From an uncultured Rhizobiaceae group bacterium (GTDB lineage Bacteria > Pseudomonadota > Alphaproteobacteria > Rhizobiales > Rhizobiaceae): a DNA stretch of 64,000 nucleotides. The notes beneath the pieces were generated by a model. It made no database searches. It was given only the letters and a program-made list of their open reading frames with translations, and was not told the origin of the DNA. Below are positions 52,149 through 61,638 of this stretch, one piece after another. Every line of letters starts with the position of its first letter. Position 1 is the first letter of the stretch. The position numbers and the translations under genes are program-made. Where the stretch lies: contig CALHCF010000012.1 in assembly GCA_937930635.1 (NCBI GenBank), positions 1 to 64,000 of the forward strand. Reading direction: 5' to 3'.

Positions 52149-53834
52149 ATGTCGCTTATGACAAGCATTCTCGATATCCTGCGCATCGCACTGGCGCAGC
52201 ACAATCCAACTGTTGGTGACATTGCCGGCAATCTTGCTCTTGCCCGCACGGCTCGGGCCGATGCCGCACGGCAGGGCGCCGATATTGTCGTCTTTACCGA
52301 GCTGTTTCTCTCCGGTTATTCGCCGGATGATCTGGTGCTTAAACCCGCCTTCGTGGAAGCCTGCCGCATTGCAGCCTTAGAGCTTGCCGGTGACACGACT
52401 GATGGCGGCCCCGGTATCATCATGGGTTTGCCGTGGCGCGATGCCCAATCCGGTCTGCACAACGCAGTCGCCATCATGGATGAGGGCAAGATCGTGAGCA
52501 CCCGTTACAAGGTCGATCTTCCCAACTACGGCGTGTTTGACGAAAAGCGTGTGTTTGATGCGGGGCCGATGCCCGGTCCGGTGAATTTTCGTGGAGTACG
52601 GCTGGGCATTCCCATTTGCGAGGATATCTGGGGTGAGTTGGATATCTGCGAAACGCTGGCGGAAAGTGGCGCAGAAATTCTCATTTCTCCCAACGGGTCT
52701 CCTTATCACCGCAACAAGATGGACCGCCGGTTGCAGGTGGTCATGAAACAGGTAATCGAAGCTGATCTGCCGCTTGTCTATCTCAACCAGTTGGGTGGGC
52801 AGGACGAACTGGTTTTTGATGGTGGTTCTTTTGTGGTCAATACCGACAAGACCGTGCCCGTGCAGATGAACCAGTTTGAAGAAAGCGTAACGCTGACAAC
52901 CTTTCGTCGTGGTGTGGACGGCTGGGCTTGCGATACCGGTGTGCGGGCAAATTTGCCGGATGTTCGCGAGGCGGATTACCGCGCCTGTGTCATCGGCTTG
53001 CGCGATTATGTAAACAAGAACGGGTTCAGCAATGTGGTGCTGGGCCTTTCGGGTGGAATTGATTCTGCCATTGTCGCGGCCATGAGCGTGGATGCATTGG
53101 GCGAGGAGAGGGTGCGTTGTGTGATGCTGCCCTATCGCTACACGTCAGATGAATCTCTCAAGGACGCGGCGGATTGTGCCAAGGCATTGGGTGTGCGCTA
53201 CGAAACGGTGCCGATTGCCGAACCTGTAGAAGGGTTCCAGTCGGCTCTCGCCACACTATTTGATGGAACCGAAAGCGGTGTGACCGAAGAAAACCTCCAG
53301 AGCCGCGCGCGCGGTGTTATCCTGATGGCGATCTCCAACAAATTCGGTTCGATGGTAGTGACGACCGGCAACAAGAGCGAAATGTCAGTCGGCTATGCCA
53401 CATTGTATGGCGACATGAATGGCGGGTTCAATCCGATCAAGGATCTCTACAAGATGCAGGTCTATGATCTGGCTGCCTGGCGTAACGACCACATGCCGCC
53501 GGATTGTCTGGGGCCATCGGGTGAGGTGATCCCGCGCAACATCATCGACAAGGTGCCGACAGCAGAGTTGCGCGAAGGTCAGACTGATCAGGATTCGCTT
53601 CCTGAATATCCGGTCCTCGATGCCATTCTCGAAGGTCTGGTCGAAGATGAAATGTCGGTCGATGATATTGTTGAAAAATATGGATTTGAGCGCGCGACGG
53701 TCGAGCGGATGGAGCATCTGCTTTATATCGCCGAATACAAGCGGCGGCAGGCGGCTCCCGGTGTCAAAATCACCCGCCGGGCATTTGGCCGCGAACGGCG
53801 CTATCCCATCACGAACCGCTGGCGTGACCGTTGA
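52149..53834 (+). CDS. nadE: Glutamine-dependent NAD+ synthetase
   Basis: A 561-residue two-domain enzyme forming NAD from deamido-NAD, ATP and glutamine. The N-terminal nitrilase-type amidase has its Glu-Lys-Cys set in VVFTELFLSGYSPDD, RYKVDLPNYGVF and GIPICEDIW. The C-terminal synthetase has the ATP loop LGLSGGIDSAIVAAM and the NKSEMSVGYATLYGD segment. The length is typical. Alternative ATGs are at 52149 and 52158. Its stop overlaps the folP start in TTGA, joining it to the folate genes. Confidence 0.93.
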   Translation: MSLMTSILDILRIALAQHNPTVGDIAGNLALARTARADAARQGADIVVFTELFLSGYSPDDLVLKPAFVEACRIAALELAGDTTDGGPGIIMGLPWRDAQSGLHNAVAIMDEGKIVSTRYKVDLPNYGVFDEKRVFDAGPMPGPVNFRGVRLGIPICEDIWGELDICETLAESGAEILISPNGSPYHRNKMDRRLQVVMKQVIEADLPLVYLNQLGGQDELVFDGGSFVVNTDKTVPVQMNQFEESVTLTTFRRGVDGWACDTGVRANLPDVREADYRACVIGLRDYVNKNGFSNVVLGLSGGIDSAIVAAMSVDALGEERVRCVMLPYRYTSDESLKDAADCAKALGVRYETVPIAEPVEGFQSALATLFDGTESGVTEENLQSRARGVILMAISNKFGSMVVTTGNKSEMSVGYATLYGDMNGGFNPIKDLYKMQVYDLAAWRNDHMPPDCLGPSGEVIPRNIIDKVPTAELREGQTDQDSLPEYPVLDAILEGLVEDEMSVDDIVEKYGFERATVERMEHLLYIAEYKRRQAAPGVKITRRAFGRERRYPITNRWRDR

Positions 53835-54679
53835 AAAAAGGGTTTGAACCGGTCAGCCCTGCGTTGGCCCATGGCGCCTATTTATCGCTGGGGCCCAAAT
53901 CGGTGTTGATGGGGATCCTTAACGTGACACCGGATTCTTTCTCCGACGGCGGAAAATTCATCGACGCAGAACAGGCCGCCACTCATGTAAAAGCCATGAT
54001 CGCACAGGGCGCTTCGATCATCGATGTGGGCGGAGAGTCCACCCGTCCAGGGGCCGACCCGGTGGACGGTGAAACAGAGCGGGCGCGTGTTTTGCCGATC
54101 ATTGAGGCGCTCGCCAGAAACCGAGAAACACTGATATCCGTCGATACATATCGCGCAAAGACTGCTGCCGCTGCTGTTGAAGCCGGGGCGCATATCGTCA
54201 ACGATATCTGGGGCTGTCAGCGTGAACCCGACATCGCCGGAGTTGCCGCTGATACGGGCGCGGGGCTGATTATCATGAACAACCGGCGCGACCGAAGCGT
54301 AATGGATGATCTTCTGGATGATGCAATTGCCTTTTTTGAAAAATCTCTGGTGATCGCAACAAATGCAGGTGTGAAGGAAAGTCAGATTATCCTTGATCCC
54401 GGATTTGGATTTTCAGACACAACAGACGATGATCTGCCGCTCCTTGGCGGTTTGGAAAGGCTGCATGAGTTGGGCTATCCTTTGCTGGTTGGCACATCGC
54501 GAAAGAGGTTTTTGGGAAAAATCACCGGCCGCGACCCATCTGAGCGGGGAGTGGCAACCGCCGCAACCAGTGTTGTTGCACGAATGAAAGGCGCGACGGT
54601 CTTTCGCGTCCATGATATAGCGCATAACAGGGACGCATTGGCTGTGGCCGATGCATTGATCGAACAGGGCCTGAAATAA
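53831..54679 (+). CDS. folP: Dihydropteroate synthase
   Basis: A 282-residue enzyme joining p-aminobenzoate to the pterin, the target of sulfonamides. Signatures are LMGILNVTPDSFSDGGKF and SIIDVGGESTRPGADPV, then VNDIWGCQ and LLVGTSRKRFLG. It starts with TTG at 53831, overlapping the nadE stop, and is followed two bases later by folB. Confidence 0.93.
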   Translation: MKKGFEPVSPALAHGAYLSLGPKSVLMGILNVTPDSFSDGGKFIDAEQAATHVKAMIAQGASIIDVGGESTRPGADPVDGETERARVLPIIEALARNRETLISVDTYRAKTAAAAVEAGAHIVNDIWGCQREPDIAGVAADTGAGLIIMNNRRDRSVMDDLLDDAIAFFEKSLVIATNAGVKESQIILDPGFGFSDTTDDDLPLLGGLERLHELGYPLLVGTSRKRFLGKITGRDPSERGVATAATSVVARMKGATVFRVHDIAHNRDALAVADALIEQGLK

Positions 54680-54681
54680 GC

Positions 54682-55056
54682 ATGGTCAAGACACATACCT
54701 ATGAGATCACATTGAAAAACTGCGCATTTTTTGCGCATCATGGGGTCTATGAAGAAGAAAACAAACTGGGTCAGCGTTTCTTCGTTGATGCCACGCTGAA
54801 GGTGGAACCGCGTGGTGCTCTTGAGGAAGATCGCATTGAAGGCACGGTTCACTACGGTACGGCATTTGCCGTTATCGAACGGGTGGTCACAGGCCAGCGG
54901 CGCTATCTGATTGAAGCATTGGCGCTCGATATTGCCCAGGAGCTTTGCAAAGAGTTTTCAGAAATTCTTCATACACGCGTGACGGTGCGCAAGCCCAATG
55001 CGCCCGTTCCCGGCGTTCTGGATCATGTTGAAGTCACGGTCTGTCACCCTGAATGA
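54682..55056 (+). CDS. folB: Dihydroneopterin aldolase
   Basis: A 124-residue enzyme that cleaves dihydroneopterin in folate synthesis. Family markers are LKNCAFFAHHGVYEEENKLG, FFVDATLKVE, TVHYGTAFAVIE and VTVRKPNAPVPGVLDHVEV. It sits two bases after folP and overlaps folK by four bases (ATGA). Confidence 0.92.
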   Translation: MVKTHTYEITLKNCAFFAHHGVYEEENKLGQRFFVDATLKVEPRGALEEDRIEGTVHYGTAFAVIERVVTGQRRYLIEALALDIAQELCKEFSEILHTRVTVRKPNAPVPGVLDHVEVTVCHPE

Positions 55057-55568
55057 ATGAGAGCGCGTCTCAATCGGTCTGGCTGGGTCTGGGCGGTAAT
55101 ATCGGGGATGTTCGGCTTGCCATGGCAACGGCGCTGCAACGGCTCGATGGTGACGATGGCATTGAAGTAAAACTGGTTTCATCCATCTATAAAACGCCGC
55201 CATGGGGCGTGGAAGACCAGCCCTGGTTTCAAAATTGCTGCGCAGAAATCGCCACAACGCATTCGGCTGAGGAGACGCTCAAGCTGTGTCAAAGCGCTGA
55301 GCACGAAGGAAGGCGCGAACGTACCCTGCGCTGGGGGCCCCGCACCATCGATATCGACATTTTGATATTCGCAAACGAGGAGCGCGCAACAAAAGATCTG
55401 GTGCTGCCGCATCCCAGGATGTTGGAACGTGCTTTTGTTCTTGTGCCACTGAACGAGATTGCGGCGAATCTTTGCGTTAAAGGGCGGCCCATTGCCGAAT
55501 GGGTCAGTGAAATTGATTGTCAGGGTGTGGAGAAGATCGCGGCAGACGCCAGCTGGTGGCGCCCCTAG
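55053..55568 (+). CDS. folK: Hydroxymethyl-dihydropterin pyrophosphokinase
   Basis: A 171-residue enzyme that pyrophosphorylates the pterin before FolP acts. It has WLGLGGNIGDVRLAM at the N-terminus and the diagnostic RWGPRTIDIDILIF with its metal-binding Asp pair, then LVLPHPRMLERAFVLVPL. It is the last gene of the nadE-folP-folB-folK unit and is followed by a symmetric hairpin. Confidence 0.93.
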   Translation: MNESASQSVWLGLGGNIGDVRLAMATALQRLDGDDGIEVKLVSSIYKTPPWGVEDQPWFQNCCAEIATTHSAEETLKLCQSAEHEGRRERTLRWGPRTIDIDILIFANEERATKDLVLPHPRMLERAFVLVPLNEIAANLCVKGRPIAEWVSEIDCQGVEKIAADASWWRP

Positions 55569-55626
55569 GTTTTTCGCTTTTTGCTGAGCCGGTTTGACCG
55601 GACTTTATCGCCTTCGCGGCTCAATC

Positions 55627-55662
55627 AAAACCGCAAACGCCTTAGTCGGCAAACGCGGTTTT
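55627..55662. terminator. Symmetric hairpin between convergent folK and a secreted-protein gene
   Basis: AAAACCGC (55627-55634) pairs with GCGGTTTT (55655-55662), with an inner GCC/GGC pair. The right arm lies in the last codons of the leftward gene. The flanking A and T runs suit termination from either side. Confidence 0.55.
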
Positions 55663-56172
55663 GTTAACACCATTGCGGTTCAGGGTAAGGCCGATCACCG
55701 GAACAAGCCGGTTGTTTGCGCGTACCGAAATCGTGATGCGCATCTTGTTGCGGCTTCTCAGATTGGCAACCATCGTACCGTTGAGTTTTTTCCGGTTGAT
55801 TCCAACCACCAGACGGTTGCTGCGAAGGCTTCCTGAAACAATGTCCAGACCTTTGCCTTTCGCCCCGTCCAGGAATGTTCCGCTAAAGGAATTGCCCTGC
55901 TTGGTTATCCGGGCAGACATCTTTTGCGAGAACAGGCCAACGCGGCATTTTCCTCTGATATCCATGCCAACGCCAACAGGGGCGTGACCGGTGAAACTGC
56001 ATGAAAACCGGGTGTTTTTGTACTTACCGGCAACTATTTCACCGGAGCCGGACCATTTGCCCTGCACGTTTTCAAAATAGGCTTTTTCGCTGGCAAACGC
56101 AGGTATGACACAAAGGCTCACGAACAAGCCAGTGCTTACAAGGGTTTTTGTGATGGAAGACAGGAAACTCAT
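55642..56172 (-). CDS. Hypothetical exported protein
   Basis: A 176-residue secreted protein. The signal peptide ends near AFASEK. The mature part begins FENVQGKWSGSGEIVAGKYKNTRFSCSFTG and is predicted to be mainly beta strand, with two cysteines (SCSF, KCRV) and many Arg/Lys residues. The opening (GKWSGSGEIVAGKY) resembles small lipocalin-like exported proteins of rhizobia. I chose the ATG at 56172; one at 56181 is in frame. Function is unknown. Confidence 0.7.
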   Translation of the reverse strand: MSFLSSITKTLVSTGLFVSLCVIPAFASEKAYFENVQGKWSGSGEIVAGKYKNTRFSCSFTGHAPVGVGMDIRGKCRVGLFSQKMSARITKQGNSFSGTFLDGAKGKGLDIVSGSLRSNRLVVGINRKKLNGTMVANLRSRNKMRITISVRANNRLVPVIGLTLNRNGVNKTAFAD

Positions 56173-56315
56173 TGGACACATGCCTGTTGTTCATTGCGCC
56201 GGAGTATTAACGACAATGGTTAACGCATTGCTCATTTCAGGGGAAGTGTTGTGTGCGTCATATCACGAAATGTTTCATTCGCCCCTGGATACAGGAACCT
56301 GCCTTCCGCCTCTGT

Positions 56316-56825
56316 TCAGGCTTCCAGCTCTTTTGGCCGAACCAGATCAGTCAGGGTGCAACTTGCCCGTCCCAGGTCCGACCAACTGTCTCCGGCGAAT
56401 GTGAAACAAGCAACCGTACCGGTGCTGAAATGGTGGGCCATAAGGCTGGCCGCAGAGGGGCTGGACGGTGCCGTCAGATATCGGGCGAGTTCGTCGCAGG
56501 TTGGATTATGGCCGATAAGCATCAGGGATGGCGTATCCTGAGCCCAGATTGCAGACAGATAATCTTCCAGGGATCCCAGATAAAGGGAATCCAGTATCTC
56601 AGCCGGTGGGTTGCCCGCGGCAGCGGTGATACCGTCATATGTCTGTCGTGTGCGCAGCGATGGTGAGCAAATCACTTTGCCCGGCAGATGATCTCGACCC
56701 CCAAGCCAGTTGGATAACAAGACCAGTTGTCTGTTGCCTCTGCCATTGAGAGGGCGGTCGATATCTCCCAGTCCCGGCTCGGCCCAGGATGATTTCGCAT
56801 GGCGCAGGACATAAAGATGTTTCAT
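56316..56825 (-). CDS. sixA: SixA-type histidine phosphatase
   Basis: A 169-residue phosphohistidine phosphatase. The catalytic RHAKSSW near the N-terminus is the SixA form of the RHG motif. The second arginine region is ICSPSLRTRQTYDG, and the second histidine is in LMLIGHNPTCDELARYL. SixA proteins remove phosphate from histidine phosphotransfer proteins or from the nitrogen PTS. The neighbouring genes do not reveal which. Confidence 0.85.
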   Translation of the reverse strand: MKHLYVLRHAKSSWAEPGLGDIDRPLNGRGNRQLVLLSNWLGGRDHLPGKVICSPSLRTRQTYDGITAAAGNPPAEILDSLYLGSLEDYLSAIWAQDTPSLMLIGHNPTCDELARYLTAPSSPSAASLMAHHFSTGTVACFTFAGDSWSDLGRASCTLTDLVRPKELEA

Positions 56826-57079
56826 TGGAAACCACTAGCTGGCCGCGGCCATCCTGCCAAGTCGGTTGGGTTTTGAAAATTAAACCCTTCTGGCCGCCCT
56901 AAATGTGACTTTGGTTCGAGCGGCGCAAAACACCGTCGGAATTCAGATATTTCGTCAAACGTCAAGTGCTTGTCGGACGCCAATGCAGCCGTTATACACC
57001 GGCGCAAGATGTGGTGTTTGGTGTCCACAAACATCGCGATGGCAGTCTGGCCAGCGAATGATGATGGGATTGGTTTGCA

Positions 57080-57493
57080 ATGGCGACGAAGACGAAGGAA
57101 TATAAACCACACGACAAGGAAAAGTTTATGGGCAAGCGCCAGCTCGCCTATTTCCGCGAAAAGCTGCGTGCGTGGAAAGCCGATATTCAGCGTGAATCGG
57201 CAGAAACGCTTGAAACTTTGCAAGAGCATAATCTCAATCATCCAGACATTGCCGATCGGGCGTCTTCAGAATCAGACCGTTCAATCGAACTGCGTGCCCG
57301 TGACCGCCAGCGCAAACTGATATCCAAGATCGATCAGGCCCTCGCTCGTATCGACGATGGCAGCTACGGTTATTGCGAGGACACGGGCGAGCCGATCAGC
57401 CTGCAACGGCTGGATGCCCGCCCGATAGCGACACTGTCACTGGAAGCGCAGGAACGCCATGAACGTCGTGAAAAGGTTTACCGCGACGAATAA
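57080..57493 (+). CDS. dksA: RNA polymerase-binding protein DksA
   Basis: A 137-residue stringent-response factor that enters the RNA polymerase secondary channel and acts with ppGpp. A long coiled coil (LAYFREKLRAWKADIQRESA...) is followed by the globular end SYGYCEDTGEPISLQRLDARP and LEAQERHERREKVY. Only one cysteine (Cys99) remains of the usual four, so the zinc finger must be metal-poor or absent, as in some alphaproteobacterial DksA proteins. A second ATG at 57128 is possible. Confidence 0.9.
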   Translation: MATKTKEYKPHDKEKFMGKRQLAYFREKLRAWKADIQRESAETLETLQEHNLNHPDIADRASSESDRSIELRARDRQRKLISKIDQALARIDDGSYGYCEDTGEPISLQRLDARPIATLSLEAQERHERREKVYRDE

Positions 57494-57580
57494 GGCTGGC
57501 GAAGCAGCCCGGTGGTGTTGACCAACGACAATTCGGCCGCGCCTAATCGCTTTTGCGTGTCAGTGAAAAACTGAAACGTC

Positions 57581-58594
57581 TCAGACCCGCTCGGTCGTGA
57601 TCTTGTCCAGAAGCGCATCCATTTCTGAAACTATATTTGGATCAGGCTTGCGCGGTGCGGAAAGGTCAGAATTTGATGCGTCTCCGTCTGAATGTTTCGA
57701 AATATTTTCGATTGTTGATTTTGATTCATCATCCAACGCGGTCAGCAAGACATCACTGTCAGTTACGTCGCTCGGTTTATCTGACTGTGTGCCATCAATC
57801 GAAACAGGCAGTGCGCCGCCCGTTGTTGTGGCATAGGGAGAATCAACCTTTAGCACGTCCTTTGTGACGCCGGTTTTTTCGATAGTCTGCGCAACTGTTG
57901 AGACCGCGTCGGAAACCGCAGCCGCCGCCATACCGGCCGCTGCTCCACCCGCAGTTGCCATGATGGCCGGGGCTGCATCCGACTCCACCTTGGCTTCCGG
58001 TCTGGCTTCAGGTTTTTTGCTCTGTGAAGCGGCGGGTGCTGACACCGTTTGAGCGGCAGGTTTTACGGCTGGCTGCTGAGAATCTTTTGAAGCCTGGACG
58101 GGTTGTGGACGCAGAGCGTCCTGAGCCTGCCTCTGCTCGTAGGGAGTATTGTCTGCCTTCGATTTCGCCGCCGATGGTGTTGCGGTTTCAGAAACCGGCT
58201 TTTCGTTGTTGTTTTTAGGGGCCGGGCTCTCGGTGCGCACAGCGGTCTGAGCCGCCGATTGAGCAATTTGTCCGCTCTTGGCCGCAGTCGCGAAGGCTTT
58301 TTGCGCTTCAATACCGCTTTCAATGACAATATCGGTCGTTCCGCCGATCAGGATCAGATGTTCAACATTGTCACGACGCAACAAGACAAGCCGGCGTTCA
58401 TCGTAGAGCGCCACTGCATCAGTAACGGCAAGTCGTGCCTGTTTATCTCGCCTTTGCGATAGGCCGGGGCGGCGGACCGCCCGGATTATCCACAAAACCA
58501 GCAGTAAGACGATCAATGCCAGAACGGCAATACAGATGTAATAGACGGTTTCCACCATCTCTTGCGGGAAATACCCGGCGATAAATTCTCTCAT
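57581..58594 (-). CDS. FliO/MopB-like membrane protein with long Ala/Pro-rich tail
   Basis: A 337-residue protein. One N-terminal membrane helix (YICIAVLALIVLLLVLWII) is followed by a short conserved domain LYDERRLVLLRRDNVEHLILIGGTTDIVIESGI, typical of the cytoplasmic part of the flagellar export protein FliO. The remaining 200 residues are low-complexity Ala/Pro/Ser/Lys, plus a conserved-looking acidic end (NIVSEMDALLDKITTERV). No other flagellar genes are near, so a flagellar role is doubtful and it may be a relative with another task. It is divergent from cckA. Confidence 0.7.
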   Translation of the reverse strand: MREFIAGYFPQEMVETVYYICIAVLALIVLLLVLWIIRAVRRPGLSQRRDKQARLAVTDAVALYDERRLVLLRRDNVEHLILIGGTTDIVIESGIEAQKAFATAAKSGQIAQSAAQTAVRTESPAPKNNNEKPVSETATPSAAKSKADNTPYEQRQAQDALRPQPVQASKDSQQPAVKPAAQTVSAPAASQSKKPEARPEAKVESDAAPAIMATAGGAAAGMAAAAVSDAVSTVAQTIEKTGVTKDVLKVDSPYATTTGGALPVSIDGTQSDKPSDVTDSDVLLTALDDESKSTIENISKHSDGDASNSDLSAPRKPDPNIVSEMDALLDKITTERV

Positions 58595-58786
58595 AATACA
58601 GGCCGCTCAACTCTTTAGATATACGCATATACAGTGCGCTCGAAAGCCTAGCATCATTTTTACGCACTTGTCAGGTTTATCGAGACTAAACGTGCGTAAT
58701 GGCGTCAAAGGGCTTTTCTCGCGCGGTTGAATGTGATTCAAGCGCTGGAGCCTGACAGGGGGCGGAAACCGATTCTTCCAGGACAT

Positions 58787-61618
58787 ATGGTCAGCCAACA
58801 TGAGCAAAGTCAGCAGGATATGAGCCAGGCCAAGAAAAGGACTGTGGTTGAATTTGCGTCAAAAACACGCGGTGATCAGCCTGAAAAGGAACCTGCGGCA
58901 AAAAAGCCCGACGTGTCTATGCCCGACATGTCGATGAAAGAAGACGTTGTTCAAGCACCACAATCAGCCGGGCCGAAGGTTAAAAAGCCTGTTGAATCCA
59001 GCGCGCTCATCGACCGGGCTGATCAGGGTGGCTACATAGGGCGTTTGCTGCTTGTGGGCCTTGCAATGCTGGGCCTTGTCGGTCTTTTCGTATTTCTGCC
59101 ACCACCCTATAAGCAGCCGGTAACGCTTCTGGTCCTTGCCCTATTTTCGATGATCGGGGTGTTTTTCCTGTTTGCGCTGGCAATCGGGTTTATCCATCTG
59201 TCGTCGCGCTCAAAGGGAGAGGGCTTTGCCCGCGCCTTTATCGATGGCCTGTCCCACGGTGCTGTGGTGACTGACTGGGAAGGCCGGATTGTTTATGCCA
59301 ACAAATCCTATGGAGAAATGACGGGCACGCAATCTGCGCGCGACGTGGCAACGGTGGAGAGGGTTTTCTCCCGGTCTGATGAAGCATCAGAGATTGTCTA
59401 CCGTATGAACCAGCAGGTGCGCAGCGGTGCGGCTGCCACTCAGGAGTTCCGCATGTCTCAGGACGTGCGAGATCTCAATGCGGGGTCGGGGGACCCGATG
59501 CCTCACTGGTATAGGGTCAGTACCCGGTCCATGGATCACCCTTCCTATAAAAAGCCGCTGATTGTCTGGGAAATCAGCGATGTGACCCAGGAGCGTCTGC
59601 GCCAGGAAAGTGTGTTTCTGGAGCTTCAGCACGCGATTGACTACCTTGATCATGCGCCTGCGGGTTTCTTTTCTGCGCAGCCTGACGGATCAATCGTTTA
59701 TATTAACGCCACACTCGCTGACTGGTTGGGTATTGATCTGGCACAATTCAGGCCGGGCGAAACCAATATGTCGGAGCTGGTACAGGGCGACGGTATGGCG
59801 TTGCTCAACACGCTGGAAGTTGAACCCGGTGAGTCTAAAACGGCGGTTGTCGATCTTGATTTGTCCCGGTCCAGCGGCAACAGTCTGCCGGTTCGCCTGT
59901 ATCACAAGGTTCCTTTTGCGCCGGACGGGGCGCCCGGTGCGACCAGAACCCTCGTTCTCAACCGCGGTTCGGGCGCTGGAATATCCGAGGAGTTGCGCGC
60001 AGCCGAAGTTCGGTTCACCCGCTTTTTCAACAACACGCCAATCGCCATCGCCTCCTTTGCCGAAGACGGTACGATGGTGCAGTCCAACGCTCCCTTCCAG
60101 CGATTGTTTGCTCCGGTTCTGGCGGCTGCCAAAAAGGCTCACGGTTCCAGCGATATTCGAATTGACCAGTTATGCGGAGAAAATGAAGCCGATGCTTTGC
60201 GTCAGGCCATGTCTGATGCAAATGAAGGACAAACGACGATTGATTTTGTTGACTCTGTTTTGCCAGGTGTCGCGGCACAGATAGATGATGAAGATTGCTC
60301 CATCCGATATTTCGTCAGTGCGGTAACGGATGGACAGGACGAGGCGGAAGAAGGCGTGAAGCGCGAGAGCGCAATCCTCTATGCAATCGAAATGACTGAG
60401 CAGAAAGCCCTTGAGCGGCAGATGGCGCAAGGCCAGAAAATGCAGGCTGTGGGGCAACTGGCAGGTGGTATTGCTCACGATTTCAACAATGTACTGACAG
60501 CAATCATCGGTTTTTCAGACCTGCTTTTGTCCAACCACCGCCCGTCCGACCCGTCTTTTCCTGACATCATGAATATCAAACAGAATGCGAACCGCGCAGC
60601 GTCTCTGGTTCGCCAGTTGCTTGCATTCTCACGCCGTCAGACATTGCGGCCCCAGATCCTGTCGGTTCCTGATGTTCTTGCTGATCTGCGAATGCTGCTT
60701 ACCCGCCTTGTGGGAGACAAGATCAAGCTCGATATGCATCATGGTCGTGATCTCTGGCCGCTGAAAGCCGATATCGGGCAGTTTGAACAGGTGGTGGTCA
60801 ATCTGTGCGTCAACGCCCGCGACGCCGTTAATGACGAGAATGCGCGAACCGGAAATGATGACGGCTCCGTCACCATTTCAACCTCCAACCTCAAATCAGA
60901 TGTGGTTGAAAAGGAACATCGCCGCAAAGAGCTTCCCATTGCCGACTATGTCCTGATTGAAGTTACGGACACCGGAACCGGCATGAGTTCGGAAGTCATG
61001 CACAAAATATTTGACCCGTTTTTCTCCACCAAGGACGTTGGCAAGGGAACCGGGCTGGGGCTTTCGACGGTTTACGGCATCGTCAAACAGTCCGGAGGCT
61101 TTATCTATCCCGAAAGCGAATTAGGCAGCGGCACGACATTTCGCATCTATCTTCCCCGCCATGAAATGACTTCGGCGGAAATTGCTGCCGCAGTCGATGA
61201 CAGCGAAGAGAAGAAGGAGAAGGTCCGCGACCTCGCCGGCAATGCCACGATTGTTTTCGTTGAGGATGAAGACGCTGTTCGTGCCGTTGGATCGCGAACA
61301 CTTCAGGCGCGCGGATATACGGTTCACGAGGCTGAAAACGGCGCTGAAGCCCTTGAACTGATAGAAGAATATGGAGACGAGGTCGATCTGGTGGTTTCAG
61401 ATGTGGTGATGCCTGAAATGGATGGGCCCACACTTCTCGACGAGGTGCGCAAAGCCGGCAATTCCGTCCCGTTTATCTTTGCATCCGGCTATGCCGAAGA
61501 CGCCTTCGAGAAAAACCTTCCCGAAGCCGAACATGGCAAGTTTGGTTTTATACCCAAACCTTATTCCCTTAAGCAGCTTGCGACGGCAGTCAAAGAGCAG
61601 CTGGACGGCGAGGAGTAG
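58787..61618 (+). CDS. cckA: Hybrid sensor histidine kinase CckA
   Basis: A 943-residue cell-cycle kinase. After a charged N-terminal extension (about 85 residues) come two membrane helices (LLLVGLAMLGLVGLFVFL and LLVLALFSMIGVFFLFALAIGF). PAS domains follow (about 140-540), then the dimerisation domain with GGIAHDFNNVLTAIIGFSDLLL (His564), an ATPase domain (DTGTGMSSEVM, GTGLGLSTVYG) and a receiver domain (Asp872 in VVSDVVMPEMDG). This is the CckA order. Family knowledge: CckA phosphorylates ChpT, which feeds CtrA and CpdR. The start is uncertain: ATG at 58787, ATG at 58820 or TTG at 58727. Confidence 0.92.
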   Translation: MVSQHEQSQQDMSQAKKRTVVEFASKTRGDQPEKEPAAKKPDVSMPDMSMKEDVVQAPQSAGPKVKKPVESSALIDRADQGGYIGRLLLVGLAMLGLVGLFVFLPPPYKQPVTLLVLALFSMIGVFFLFALAIGFIHLSSRSKGEGFARAFIDGLSHGAVVTDWEGRIVYANKSYGEMTGTQSARDVATVERVFSRSDEASEIVYRMNQQVRSGAAATQEFRMSQDVRDLNAGSGDPMPHWYRVSTRSMDHPSYKKPLIVWEISDVTQERLRQESVFLELQHAIDYLDHAPAGFFSAQPDGSIVYINATLADWLGIDLAQFRPGETNMSELVQGDGMALLNTLEVEPGESKTAVVDLDLSRSSGNSLPVRLYHKVPFAPDGAPGATRTLVLNRGSGAGISEELRAAEVRFTRFFNNTPIAIASFAEDGTMVQSNAPFQRLFAPVLAAAKKAHGSSDIRIDQLCGENEADALRQAMSDANEGQTTIDFVDSVLPGVAAQIDDEDCSIRYFVSAVTDGQDEAEEGVKRESAILYAIEMTEQKALERQMAQGQKMQAVGQLAGGIAHDFNNVLTAIIGFSDLLLSNHRPSDPSFPDIMNIKQNANRAASLVRQLLAFSRRQTLRPQILSVPDVLADLRMLLTRLVGDKIKLDMHHGRDLWPLKADIGQFEQVVVNLCVNARDAVNDENARTGNDDGSVTISTSNLKSDVVEKEHRRKELPIADYVLIEVTDTGTGMSSEVMHKIFDPFFSTKDVGKGTGLGLSTVYGIVKQSGGFIYPESELGSGTTFRIYLPRHEMTSAEIAAAVDDSEEKKEKVRDLAGNATIVFVEDEDAVRAVGSRTLQARGYTVHEAENGAEALELIEEYGDEVDLVVSDVVMPEMDGPTLLDEVRKAGNSVPFIFASGYAEDAFEKNLPEAEHGKFGFIPKPYSLKQLATAVKEQLDGEE

Positions 61619-61638
61619 GGTGCGGTGGGGTCCTGACC

